14,154 nt of DNA from Leptolyngbyaceae cyanobacterium M65_K2018_010 (lineage in GTDB: Bacteria > Cyanobacteriota > Cyanobacteriia > Phormidesmidales > Phormidesmidaceae). The stretch spans positions 1 through 14,154 of the forward strand of contig DVEE01000162.1 of the NCBI GenBank assembly GCA_015295885.1, in the 5' to 3' direction. Of this stretch, positions 1 to 8,089 are shown piece by piece (position 1 is the stretch's first letter; every line of letters begins with the position of its first letter). Below the pieces are notes generated by a model that had not been told where the DNA came from, did not search any database, and saw only the letters and a program-made list of their open reading frames with translations. Position numbers and translations under genes: made by a program.

Positions 1-24
1 CGCGCCTTGCCTCTGCGTTTTGTT

Positions 25-2128
25 ATGGTGTCTCTCCCCCTTGCCTACCCAACCACGGCTCGCCAGGAACAGGTTGATGTTTACCACGGCGTCCCCGTGG
101 CCGATCCCTACCGCTGGCTCGAGGACCCCCAATCAGAGGCCACCCAAGCCTGGATTGAGGCCCAAAATCAGATCACCTTTGCCTATTTGGAGCAATTGCC
201 AGGGCGAGCCTGGATCACCCAGCGCCTGACCCAGCTATGGAACTACGAGCGCTATAGTACTCCCTTTAAGCGAGGCGGTCGATATTTTTACCTTAAAAAC
301 GACGGCCTGCAGAATCAGAGTGTCCTCTACACCCTGCCTAGCCTAGAGGCCGAACCGAGGGTATTACTCGACCCCAATACCCTCTCCGAGGACGGCACGG
401 TGGCCCTCAGTGGCCTGGCGATTAGTGAAAATGGCGCCTACCTGGCCTATGGCCTGTCCACAGCGGGGTCGGACTGGGTCGAGTGGCATGTGCGGCACAT
501 TGAAACCGGCAGGGATACCGATGATGTATTGAAGTGGGTGAAATTTTCCGGAGCGGCCTGGACCCATGACCACCAGGGGTTTTTCTACAGCCGCTACGAT
601 GAACCGCAGGAAACCACCAAGCTAGAGGCCGTCAACTACTATCAGAAGCTCTACTACCATCGCCTGGGCACCCCCCAAAGCGAGGATGTGCTGATCTACG
701 AACGCCCCGATCAAAAGGAATGGGGTTTTAGCGGCGATGTCACCGAGGATGGCCGCTACCTGATCATTTCCGTTTGGCGGGGCACGGACCCTAACAACTT
801 GATTTTTTACAAGGATCTTCAGGAGCCGGCCAGCCCGGTGGTGGAGCTGATCGCCACCTTTGAGGCGAACTATAGCTTTGTGGATAATGACGGTTCTTTA
901 TTTTGGTTTCGCACCGACCTAGAAGCCCCCAGAGGACGCCTAATTGGCATCGACCTTAGCCGCAGTGGTCGGGACCACTGGCAGGAGGTCATTCCCGAAA
1001 GCGACGATACCCTGGAAGGCATCAGCCTGATTAACCAGCAATTTGTGGCCGACTACCTGAAGGATGCCTACAGTCACATCCGTATCTACGGCCTCGACGG
1101 CACTTTTCTGCGCCAGGTGGATCTACCCGGGATTGGTTCCGTCGGTGGCTTCGATGGTCGGCGGGAGGATCGGGAAACCTTCTATAGCTTTACCAGCTTT
1201 ACGGTACCGAACACCATCTATCGCTATGACCTGGTCACCGGCGAAAGCACCCTCTACCGAGCTGCCCAGGTCGATTTTGACCCCGATCACTACCAGACCA
1301 CCCAGGTTTTTTACCCCAGCCGTGATGGCACGGCCATCCCCATGTTTATCACCCACCGGCGGGGCCTGGACCTAAACGGACAAAATCCCACCCTGCTCTA
1401 CGGCTATGGGGGCTTTAACGTTTCCCTGACCCCGGCCTTTTCGGTGAGTAACCTGGTATGGATGGAAATGGGCGGTGTATACGCCGTTGCTAACCTGCGC
1501 GGGGGCGGTGAGTACGGCGAAACCTGGCACCAGGCCGGCATTAAGTTAAAGAAGCAAACTGTCTTTGATGACTTTATCGCCGCCGCTGAGTGGTTGGTGG
1601 CCCAGGGCTACACCTGTCCGCAAAGGCTGGGCATCATGGGGGGGAGTAATGGCGGCCTGCTGGTGGGGGCCTGCCTCACCCAACGCCCCGATCTGTTCGC
1701 CCGCCGTTGGCGTCATGGATATGTTGCGGTTTAACCAGTTCACCATTGGTTGGGCCTGGGAGTCAGACTATGGATCGCCACAAAATGAGGCGGAATTTAA
1801 GGCTCTCTTGGCCTATTCACCCCTTCATAATCTCAAACCGGGCACGGCTTACCCGGCTACTCTCATTACCACCGCTGACCACGACGATCGGGTGGTGCCC
1901 GCCCACAGCTTTAAGTTTGCCGCTGCTCTCCAGGCGGCCCAGGGGGGGGAGGCCCCGGTTCTGATTCGGATTGAAACCCAAGCGGGCCATGGGGCCGGTA
2001 AGCCCACCGCCAAAATCATCGAGGAAGCCGCCGATAAGTGGGCCTTTCTAGCCCATCACCTGGGGATGACGGTCTCAGCAGGCCAGGCAGCCAGATCCGG
2101 TGGTACTCAGGTTACGACACAGCGGTAG
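25..2128 (+). pseudogene. Prolyl oligopeptidase (S9A family), broken by an internal frameshift
   Basis: Serine peptidase of the prolyl oligopeptidase family, which cleaves short peptides after proline and is usually cytosolic. The first frame runs from ATG 25 (an upstream TTG at 7 is less likely). It covers the N-terminal region with ADPYRWLED, the beta-propeller, and the start of the alpha/beta-hydrolase domain, including the nucleophile motif GGSNGG (Ser codon 1645-1647, residue 541). After DLF at 1698 the frame shifts. The rest of the family sequence (PAVGVMDML onward) continues in another frame from 1700 to the stop at 2126-2128. That second part holds the expected catalytic Asp in DHDDRV (1883-1885) and His in AGHGAGK (1988-1990). 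The two pieces give 558 + 142 residues, against a family length near 700. About 4 residues (11 bases) are missing at the junction. As read, the product ends at 1734 without Asp and His and would be inactive. True pseudogene, strain variant and assembly error are all possible. Confidence 0.88.
1696..1702 (+). other. Out-of-frame deletion junction in the peptidase gene
   Basis: The upstream frame ends its homology with Phe at 1696-1698 and the downstream frame resumes with Pro at 1700-1702, leaving a single base between them. Family members usually have about four residues here (a DLF-GAAL-PAV type pattern), so an 11-base loss restores the alignment. The sequence around the junction is rich in GCC repeats, which would suit slippage between short repeats. 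The four-residue estimate comes from memory of the family, not from an alignment. Confidence 0.7.
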
Positions 2129-2213
2129 GGATCGGGGGCAACTTGGGTGAACCGCTTAGCGATTTCGTTGTTACACTCACAGACGAAACAACCCGTTCCC
2201 TGAAGCCCTATCC

Positions 2214-4208
2214 ATGGTAGAGCATCGTCGCTATCGCTCGCTGCCCCTCAAACGTAGACAAAAACGACGGCGGTTTACCCGTCTTTCCCTGGTGCTAATG
2301 GGGGCCCTGCTAGGCAGTAACTTGCTGCTGACGGCTTTTCGAACCGTGAGTGGGTATTGGCGACAGCCCCTGGTGATGGCCCAGCGGCCGGTGGGTCAGG
2401 TGGTCAACCGGGCTGAGGTGGCTTCTGGATTGCGGCAGATTCAAACGGCCAATGGGCGGCCCATTTTGAATCCCCTGCCCCTGGCGGAGGAGGTTTGGGA
2501 CTGTGAAGTTGTCGTCATTGGTGGCACCCTGGGCGGCGTGGCCGCCGCCGCCCAGGCGATGAAAACCGGTGCGACGACCTGTGTCATCGAGTTGACCCCC
2601 TGGCTGGGGGGGCAGATTAGCTCCCAGGGGGTGTCGGCGATCGACGAGTCGCGGGCCATGCGCTGGCGACGCAATTTTTCCCCCAGTTGGGAAGCCTTTA
2701 AGGATCTCATTCAACGTCAGCCGGTTTATCTACCGAAGTGGACTGGTCTGCCGGGGCAGCTGTTGGTCGGCCAAATCAACAGTTGCTGGGTAGGGGAGCT
2801 CTGCTTTACTCCCAGGGCCGGGGCCACGGCTTCGGAGCTGTGGCTGCGCCAGGCAGCCCAAAGGGCTCCGCAAAGTCGCTGGGCTACCTCCACAGCCTTC
2901 AAAGGGGCGGCCTTTGATGCCAGCGGCCGGAATATCACGGCGGTCTATGGGGTGCGGCGGATTCCCAGGGATCCGGGCTATGTACCCACAGGTCGTCTCT
3001 CCGAAGAATTAGAGGAATGGTACAGCTGGTCCGATAGCGATCGCTACAACAAGATTCCCCTGCGCCTGCAGCCCCCACCGGGTCGTCGCATGATCGTGAT
3101 TGATGCCACCGACACAGGAGAGTTGGTGGGGTGGGCAAACTTCCCCCATCGTATTGGCTCCGATGCCCAGGCCTGGACCGGTGAGGTCAATGCTCCCCCG
3201 AAGGATAACCCGGACTGTACCCAGGCTTACACCTACCCCTTTGTGTTGGCAACCCTCAACGATAGGAACAGCAGCCTCAAAGAGCTGCAAAAAATTGAGC
3301 CGGCCTTTACGAAGGAAGAACACCGGGGGGAGTTTGACCTAGAAGGATTTAAGTTCTTTAACGCCGGTAGTGTCTTTAACTATCGTCGTATTGTCAGCCG
3401 CAAACCGGGGGCAGACCAGGTCAACATTACCCGACCCGGGGAAATGACCCTGATTAACTGGAATAAGGGTAACGACTGGCACTTTATGGATCCCCCGCTG
3501 GTGTTAACCGAGGAGGATCTGCGTCTGAGCGGGCAAAAACAAAATTGGCTGGGGGGGCTGTCTACGGAATCCCTTAGGTATGGGGAAATCCATGCTCTCA
3601 TGTTTGCCGAATGGCTGATCGAAAAGGAGGCCACGGCCAAACTCCCGCTAACCTTTTTGAAGGGAGAAGATGCCCCTTTAGGCACTCTGTCTGGCCTCAG
3701 TATAGTGCCCTACATTCGCGAAGGGCGTCGCATTTTAGGCCGCCCCGCCTACGGCCAGGATAGCTTTATGGCGGGCGAGTTTGACATCCGCGAAGATATG
3801 ACCGGCGGGCGTGATTTTAGCCCTACGGCGGTAGCCCTCGCCCACTACGACATTGATATTCACGGTTGCCGTTACCGGGTCTGGCGCCCCACCTACGAAG
3901 CGGCGGGGGCTAGCATTAAGGAATTTGTGGTGCGGCCCTTGCAAATTCCCCTGGAGGCGATCGTGCCCCAGGGGGTCGATAACGTGCTGATTGGTGGCAA
4001 GAGCATTGCCGTCAGCCACATTGTCAATGGGGTTAGTCGGGTGCATTACGGCGAGTGGAGCATCGGCGGTGCTGCCGGCGCTACGGCTGGGTGGCTATTG
4101 CGCTACGGCAAACCCTACGACCTCACCCCTGCCCAGATTGTTGTTACTGGCCAAATGCCCTCTTTGCAAGCATTTTTGGTGGATCAGGGGCTACGTTTTA
4201 CTTGGTAG
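2214..4208 (+). CDS. FAD-dependent oxidoreductase with N-terminal export or anchor segment
   Basis: Flavoprotein of the FAD_oxidored type (664 aa); substrate unknown. An FAD dinucleotide-binding motif lies at residues 99-112 (VVVIGGTLGGVAAA), followed by LGGQISSQG at 131-139, the usual second flavin-contact segment of this family. The C-terminal part (LIGGKSIAVSHI... then GEWSIGGAAGATAG) matches the family's C-terminal flavin-binding segment. The N-terminus is strongly basic (residues 5-23) and followed by a hydrophobic stretch at 24-42, so the protein is probably exported or membrane-anchored. KRRRFTR at 17-23 resembles a twin-arginine signal, and V-M-A at 54-56 could be a signal peptidase site. 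The ATG at 2214 is chosen because it precedes this signal-like segment. The gene lies 85 bases after the peptidase remnant on the same strand, with no clear terminator between them. I infer an oxidoreductase from the fold only; the reaction cannot be read from the sequence. Confidence 0.85.
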   Translation: MVEHRRYRSLPLKRRQKRRRFTRLSLVLMGALLGSNLLLTAFRTVSGYWRQPLVMAQRPVGQVVNRAEVASGLRQIQTANGRPILNPLPLAEEVWDCEVVVIGGTLGGVAAAAQAMKTGATTCVIELTPWLGGQISSQGVSAIDESRAMRWRRNFSPSWEAFKDLIQRQPVYLPKWTGLPGQLLVGQINSCWVGELCFTPRAGATASELWLRQAAQRAPQSRWATSTAFKGAAFDASGRNITAVYGVRRIPRDPGYVPTGRLSEELEEWYSWSDSDRYNKIPLRLQPPPGRRMIVIDATDTGELVGWANFPHRIGSDAQAWTGEVNAPPKDNPDCTQAYTYPFVLATLNDRNSSLKELQKIEPAFTKEEHRGEFDLEGFKFFNAGSVFNYRRIVSRKPGADQVNITRPGEMTLINWNKGNDWHFMDPPLVLTEEDLRLSGQKQNWLGGLSTESLRYGEIHALMFAEWLIEKEATAKLPLTFLKGEDAPLGTLSGLSIVPYIREGRRILGRPAYGQDSFMAGEFDIREDMTGGRDFSPTAVALAHYDIDIHGCRYRVWRPTYEAAGASIKEFVVRPLQIPLEAIVPQGVDNVLIGGKSIAVSHIVNGVSRVHYGEWSIGGAAGATAGWLLRYGKPYDLTPAQIVVTGQMPSLQAFLVDQGLRFTW

Positions 4209-4548
4209 TTTCCTACCCCAAGAAGGCAAGCCAGGGTATCTACTCAAGCTGAGCCCAGCCCCCTTGCAAACTCTGGTGACGGCCTGCTGCATTGCTTGGG
4301 ATTGACGTGGAACCGACGGCTCCTCATGAGCCAGTGGCGGCGTTGTGGGCCAGCCAACCCGTTGTCACCGTCGGAGGTACTATCAAATCTGTGGCAGCGA
4401 AAAGTCTGGCTGTTCTCAGGGTGGACTTGGTATATAAATGGCAAAAAAAACGACCTGAAAGTCTCAGGTCGCTGGTTGTTTAACTATGAGAGGCTACTGA
4501 TCTCGGCAGGTTAGGGAGCAGACGGCTCCAGCTAACCCTACAGGATAC
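4209..4548. other. Gene-free interval between convergent genes
   Basis: About 340 bases lie between the stop of the FAD oxidoreductase and the stop of phosphoketolase. Only short overlapping ORFs (up to about 70 codons) occur, and none has recognisable sequence or a convincing start. The right end contains the phosphoketolase terminator. The rest has a few short complementary arms (for example CCGACGG at 4313-4319 with CCGTCGG at 4368-4374, and GGCTC/GAGCC at 4318-4332) but no U-tract that would make a plus-strand terminator. Confidence 0.6.
4443..4471 (-). terminator. Rho-independent terminator of the phosphoketolase gene
   Basis: Read on the minus strand, the stem CGACCTGA / TCAGGTCG (4464-4471 paired with 4451-4458, 8 bp, loop of 5) is followed directly by eight T residues (4450-4443). 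It lies about 80 bases past the phosphoketolase stop, in the right orientation. On the plus strand the following sequence is only moderately T-rich, so activity for the converging FAD gene is doubtful. Confidence 0.88.
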
Positions 4549-6948
4549 CTAGTAGGGCCACTTCCAGTGGGTAATCTCATCCTGATCCTTACCTTCGGTA
4601 TGGGCGTAGTTCAGGCATTCGATGATCTTATTCTTCATCTTTTCCTTCACGTGGGCCGCCGCCGAACCCAGCTTGGGCACCCGGTCAATCACGTCGATGA
4701 CCAGATTGAAACGGTCGATCTCATTATTGATCGCCAGTTCCAGGGGAGTATTGATGTTGCCCTGCTCCTTGTAGCCACGTACATGGATGCGTTCCTGGTT
4801 GGAGCGACGGTACACCAGCTTATGGATCAGCCAGGGGTAGCCGTGGAAGTTGAAGATCACCGGCTTATCGGGGGTGAACAACGAGTCGAAGTCGCGATTG
4901 CTCAACCCGTGGGGGTGCTCACCTTCGGACATTAGGGTAAACAAATCGACCACGTTGACAAAACGCACCTTCAGGTAGGGGAACTCCTCCCGCAGGATGG
5001 CGGTGGCGGCCAGGGATTCTTTGGTGACGATGTCGCCACAGCAAGCCATCACCACGTCGGGAATATCGGGTTCGGTGCCGCAGTCGTCATTGCTGGCCCA
5101 ATCCCAGATGCCGATGCCCTTAGTGCAGTGCTTCACAGCTTCGTCCATGTTGAGGTACTGCAGGTGCATCTGCTTATCGGAGACAATGACGTTGATGTAA
5201 TCCACGCTGCGGAAGCAGTGGTCTGCCACCGACAGCAGACAGTTGGCGTCGGGGGGGAAGTAAACCCGCACTACGTCGGGGCTCTTGTTGGTAACCAGAT
5301 CCACATAGCCAGGGTCCTGGTGGCTAAAGCCGTTGTGGTCTTGGCGCCAGACTAGGGAGGACAGCAGGATGTTGAGGGAAGAGACGGATCGCCGCCAGGG
5401 CACATGGTTTTTGCAGATATCCAACCACTTGGCGTGCTGGTTAAACATGGAACTCACCACATGGGCAAAGGCCTCGTAGGTGTGGAAGAAGCCATGGCGC
5501 CCGGTGAGCAGGTAGCCCTCTAGCCAGCCCTGGAGGGTATGCTCGCTGAGCATTTCCATCACCCGACCATCGCGGGATAGCTCGCCACCATCTAAGTCCT
5601 CGGGTAAAAAGTCTGCCATCCAGACCTTTTTCGTGACCTCGTAGACCGGGTTTAGACGGTTGGAGGCGGTTTCGTCGGGTCCCATGAGGCGGAAGTTGGT
5701 GGGGTTGTCGCGCATAATATCGCGCATGAAAATCCCCAGTGCCTTGGTGTTTTCAAACTCTACGCTACCGGGCTTGGGTACGTCGATGGCATAGTCCCGG
5801 AAGTCAGGCATCTTCAGAGCCTTGCGCAACATGCCGCCATTGGCATGCAAATTGTCACTCATGCGGCGGTGGCCGACGGGGGCCAATTCCTTCAGCTCTG
5901 GAATCAGGGTGCCGTTCTCGTCAAACAGCTCATCGGGCCCGTAGCTGCGCATCCACTCTTCCAGCCTGCGCAGATGCTCGGGGTTGCTGTGCATGCCACC
6001 CATGGGCACCTGGTGGGCACGCCAAAAACCCTCTACCTTGTGCCCATCCACATCTTTAGGCCCAGTCCAGCCCTTGGGGGTACGCAGCACAATCATGGGC
6101 CAGCGGGGCCGGTCCAAGTTGCCGTTGATGCGGGCCTCCCGCTGAATTTCTTTTATTTTGAGAACACACTCCTCCATGACTGCCGCCATTTTCTGGTGCA
6201 TCTCCACGGGGTCGCTACCCTCGACGAAGTAGGGAGTATAGCCATAGCCCCGGAACAGAGCTTCCAGTTCTTCATGGGAAATCCGAGACAGGATGGTGGG
6301 GTTGGCAATCTTGTAACCATTCAGGTTCAGAATCGGCAGTACGGCACCGTCCCGAGCTGGGTTGATGAACTTGTTAGAATGCCAGGATGTAGCTAGAGGA
6401 CCGGTTTCGGCCTCTCCATCACCCGCTACACAGGTGACAATCAAGTCAGGGTTATCCAGCACAGCTCCGTAGGCATGGGAGATGCTGTAGCCAAGTTCAC
6501 CGCCCTCGTGGATAGACCCGGGGGTTTCGGGGGTGACGTGGCTGCCAATATGACCGGGGAAGGAAAACTGCTTGAAGAAGCGCTGCATCCCTTCGAGATC
6601 CTCGCTTTTGTCGGGATAGATCTCGGAGTAGGTGCCTTCCAGATAAACTGGCCCCAGCACCCCGGGGGCACCGTGGCCAGGCCCCGCGACGAAAATCATG
6701 TCCAGGTCGTACTTTTTGATTAGCCGGTTGCAGTGGATATAGGTAAAGCTGAGGGCCGGCGAAGCACCCCAGTGGCCCAGCAGACGATACTTGACATGCT
6801 CTGGTTTGAGGGGCTCTCTCAAGAGGGGATTGTCGCGCAGGTAAATCATGCCTACGGCAAGGTAATTGCAGGCCCGCCAGTAGGCATGCATTTTACGCAG
6901 TTCTTCGTCGGTGAGCGGTTTAGTTTGGGGAGGGGTTGCTACTACCAT
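4549..6948 (-). CDS. xfp: Phosphoketolase (xylulose-5-phosphate/fructose-6-phosphate)
   Basis: Thiamine-diphosphate enzyme that splits xylulose 5-phosphate (and often fructose 6-phosphate) with phosphate into acetyl phosphate plus glyceraldehyde 3-phosphate (or erythrose 4-phosphate). In cyanobacteria it offers a route from sugar phosphates toward acetyl-CoA in the cytosol. The 799-aa product has the expected full length for the family (about 800). It shows GHGAPG at residues 91-96, the signature EGGELGY at 148-154, the ThDP/metal motif GDGEAETG at 176-183 followed by SWHSNKF, the mid-region motif GPDETASNRL, and RQDHNGFSHQDPG and HGYPWLIH in the C-terminal half. No truncation is visible. The ATG at 6948 gives the usual short N-terminus before LTDEELRKMHAYWRA; upstream bases show only a weak ribosome binding site. 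It is a single gene convergent with the FAD oxidoreductase, with its own terminator, and divergent from the LigT-like gene. I cannot judge substrate preference (Xpk versus Xfp) from sequence. Confidence 0.97.
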   Translation of the reverse strand: MVVATPPQTKPLTDEELRKMHAYWRACNYLAVGMIYLRDNPLLREPLKPEHVKYRLLGHWGASPALSFTYIHCNRLIKKYDLDMIFVAGPGHGAPGVLGPVYLEGTYSEIYPDKSEDLEGMQRFFKQFSFPGHIGSHVTPETPGSIHEGGELGYSISHAYGAVLDNPDLIVTCVAGDGEAETGPLATSWHSNKFINPARDGAVLPILNLNGYKIANPTILSRISHEELEALFRGYGYTPYFVEGSDPVEMHQKMAAVMEECVLKIKEIQREARINGNLDRPRWPMIVLRTPKGWTGPKDVDGHKVEGFWRAHQVPMGGMHSNPEHLRRLEEWMRSYGPDELFDENGTLIPELKELAPVGHRRMSDNLHANGGMLRKALKMPDFRDYAIDVPKPGSVEFENTKALGIFMRDIMRDNPTNFRLMGPDETASNRLNPVYEVTKKVWMADFLPEDLDGGELSRDGRVMEMLSEHTLQGWLEGYLLTGRHGFFHTYEAFAHVVSSMFNQHAKWLDICKNHVPWRRSVSSLNILLSSLVWRQDHNGFSHQDPGYVDLVTNKSPDVVRVYFPPDANCLLSVADHCFRSVDYINVIVSDKQMHLQYLNMDEAVKHCTKGIGIWDWASNDDCGTEPDIPDVVMACCGDIVTKESLAATAILREEFPYLKVRFVNVVDLFTLMSEGEHPHGLSNRDFDSLFTPDKPVIFNFHGYPWLIHKLVYRRSNQERIHVRGYKEQGNINTPLELAINNEIDRFNLVIDVIDRVPKLGSAAAHVKEKMKNKIIECLNYAHTEGKDQDEITHWKWPY

Positions 6949-6998
6949 AGGTATCTCAATGTTGAGGGGCTAGGGAGGTCGATAGTTCAACGGGGCCA

Positions 6999-7020
6999 TC
7001 TCCGAGGCATGCCTCGGAGA
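6999..7020. promoter_or_regulatory. Perfect 22-bp palindrome upstream of phosphoketolase
   Basis: The 11-base arm TCTCCGAGGCA is followed immediately by its exact reverse complement, with no mismatch. The site is centred about 60 bases upstream of the phosphoketolase ATG and about 210 bases upstream of the LigT-like start. No T-run follows on either strand, so it does not look like a terminator. It could be a dimeric regulator's operator or a hairpin in the phosphoketolase leader. Confidence 0.6.
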
Positions 7021-7067
7021 AATCCAGGAGGCTATGCAAAGCAAAAGCCGGTGCTCGGGTTTGGCCT

Positions 7068-7094
7068 ATTCTATTGGCCTCTGCCCCCTATCAA
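7068..7094 (-). promoter_or_regulatory. Possible phosphoketolase promoter
   Basis: Read on the minus strand, TTGATA (7094-7089) and TAGAAT (7073-7068) each match the -35/-10 consensus at five of six positions, with a rather short spacer of 15 bases. Transcription would start near 7060 and place the 22-bp palindrome inside the leader. The overlapping direct repeat TTGGCCT (7061-7067 and 7074-7080) flanks the -10 element. This is weak, pattern-only evidence. Confidence 0.3.
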
Positions 7095-7117
7095 GCCACT
7101 TTTAAGGAAGGGTTAAC

Positions 7118-7125
7118 GCGATCGC
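7118..7125. repeat. HIP1 octamer (cyanobacterial), one of six
   Basis: GCGATCGC, the highly iterated palindrome of many cyanobacterial genomes. This is the only intergenic copy. The others lie inside genes, at 3037-3044 (FAD oxidoreductase), 8529-8536 (sufR), and 12056-12063, 12593-12600 and 13007-13014 (sufD). Six in 14 kb is far above chance for an octamer and is the main taxonomic marker of the window. Confidence 0.9.
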
Positions 7126-7222
7126 TCGGGCGAAGGGGGGGCTTAACCCGAGTAGCTTGCTGACTCGTCATAGGGTTGATCGATCCAGAATAGGACTATT
7201 CATAACTATCCCGATTGACCTA

Positions 7223-7786
7223 ATGGCTTCCCTCGCCTCAGACCGGGCTAAATTCTTTGTCGCTCTACTGCCGCCCGCCGACCTCCAAAGCCAGGTCACC
7301 GCGATCAAAGAAGACATTAGCCAGCGATTTCACAGTCAGGCAGCGCTCAAATCGCCACCTCACATTACCCTCTTACCGCCCTTCGATTGGCCCCTGGATG
7401 CGCTGGATAGGCTGCAAGGTTTTTTACAGACCTTTGCCCAAGCTCAGACTCCGATCCCTATCCGATTGTCAGGCTTTAAAGCCTTTCCCCCTCGGGTGAT
7501 TTACATCGATGTGGTGCCAGAAGCATCGCTGATCGCTTGCCAGTCTTTACTTCAGCAGTCCTTTAGGACGACTTTCAGCATGACCGACCCTAGGGCCCGG
7601 CGGCTTAGCTTTACTCCGCATATGACCGTTGGCTTTCGCGACCTCAAACCCGCCGCCTTTCACCGGGCCTGGGCTGACTACAAAGACCGCCCCTTCAATG
7701 CCCATTTTATAGCTCATGAGCTGACATTACTGCGCCATAATGGGCAAAGGTGGTCAATAGCTGCCACCTTTGCCCTGGGGGTTTGA
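7223..7786 (+). CDS. 2H phosphoesterase, 2'-5' RNA ligase (LigT/ThpR) family
   Basis: 187-aa protein of the 2H phosphoesterase superfamily. Members act on 2',3'-cyclic phosphate or 2'-5' linkages in RNA or nucleotides; the physiological substrate in bacteria is often unclear. Two H-x-T/S motifs define the active site: HITL at residues 47-50 and HMTV at 133-136, with N-terminal FFVALLPP and FTPH before the second motif, as usual for the family. The ATG at 7223 is preferred over an in-frame TTG at 7157 because the family starts just before the FFVALL strand. No strong ribosome binding site is seen. The gene is divergent from phosphoketolase and converges with the 90-aa ORF; only 30 bases separate the stops and no terminator is evident there. 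No functional link to the neighbours is implied by the sequence. Confidence 0.85.
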   Translation: MASLASDRAKFFVALLPPADLQSQVTAIKEDISQRFHSQAALKSPPHITLLPPFDWPLDALDRLQGFLQTFAQAQTPIPIRLSGFKAFPPRVIYIDVVPEASLIACQSLLQQSFRTTFSMTDPRARRLSFTPHMTVGFRDLKPAAFHRAWADYKDRPFNAHFIAHELTLLRHNGQRWSIAATFALGV

Positions 7787-7816
7787 CAGCAAGTTCCCAG
7801 GATTTTGTTGAGGATT

Positions 7817-8089
7817 CTACAGGTTCTCCAGTTCCTCACTCTGCCATTTCAATACGGCAGCATTAACCCCTTGTTCGCGCTTCACCTTAGCATCCTGCTC
7901 AAACCACTGAATGATCTGCCTCGGGGTCAGGGATTCTATCGGGGTATCTAAATCTTTCGAGATAAAGGTGAGGAGTTTGGCAGTGGAGATGGTCAACCGA
8001 GCTAGGAACTTCTCGGGGGAAGAGAGCAGCGCCTTGTCCACCTCTGCCGATTCCGCTTCCGTTAGAAACTGTACCGATTGATCAAACAT
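7817..8089 (-). CDS. Small protein of unknown function, overlapping the sufR end
   Basis: I do not recognise this 90-aa protein. It has no cysteine, signal peptide or membrane segment. Composition suggests a soluble helical protein, with an acidic N-terminal third (LTEAESAEVDKALL), a central TISTAKLLTFISKDL segment and a charged C-terminus. The ATG at 8089 overlaps the last eight bases of sufR (ATGTTTGA, containing the sufR stop), which points to translational coupling. A TTG at 8122 would add 11 residues but overlaps sufR further. A weak GAGG lies about 9 bases before the ATG. Since it is co-directional and coupled with the repressor gene, a role in Fe-S or redox regulation is possible, but this is inference from position only. 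Confidence 0.7.
   Translation of the reverse strand: MFDQSVQFLTEAESAEVDKALLSSPEKFLARLTISTAKLLTFISKDLDTPIESLTPRQIIQWFEQDAKVKREQGVNAAVLKWQSEELENL

Noticed and set aside
2163..2192. Hairpin arms TTTCGT/ACGAAA (or GTTGTT/AACAAC) before the FAD oxidoreductase as a terminator
   Set aside because: Only 6 bp with a 14-base loop and no T-run after it.
4292..4514. Short plus-strand ORFs after the FAD oxidoreductase
   Set aside because: They overlap the phosphoketolase terminator, have no ribosome binding site and no recognisable product.
5845..6396. Open frame of 183 codons on the plus strand inside phosphoketolase
   Set aside because: It is antisense to a full-length, highly conserved enzyme and its product has no recognisable family features; a frame shadow.
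7110..7149. Inverted repeat GGGTTAA ... TTAACCC around the HIP1 site
   Set aside because: Short arms 26 bases apart with no further symmetry; likely chance.
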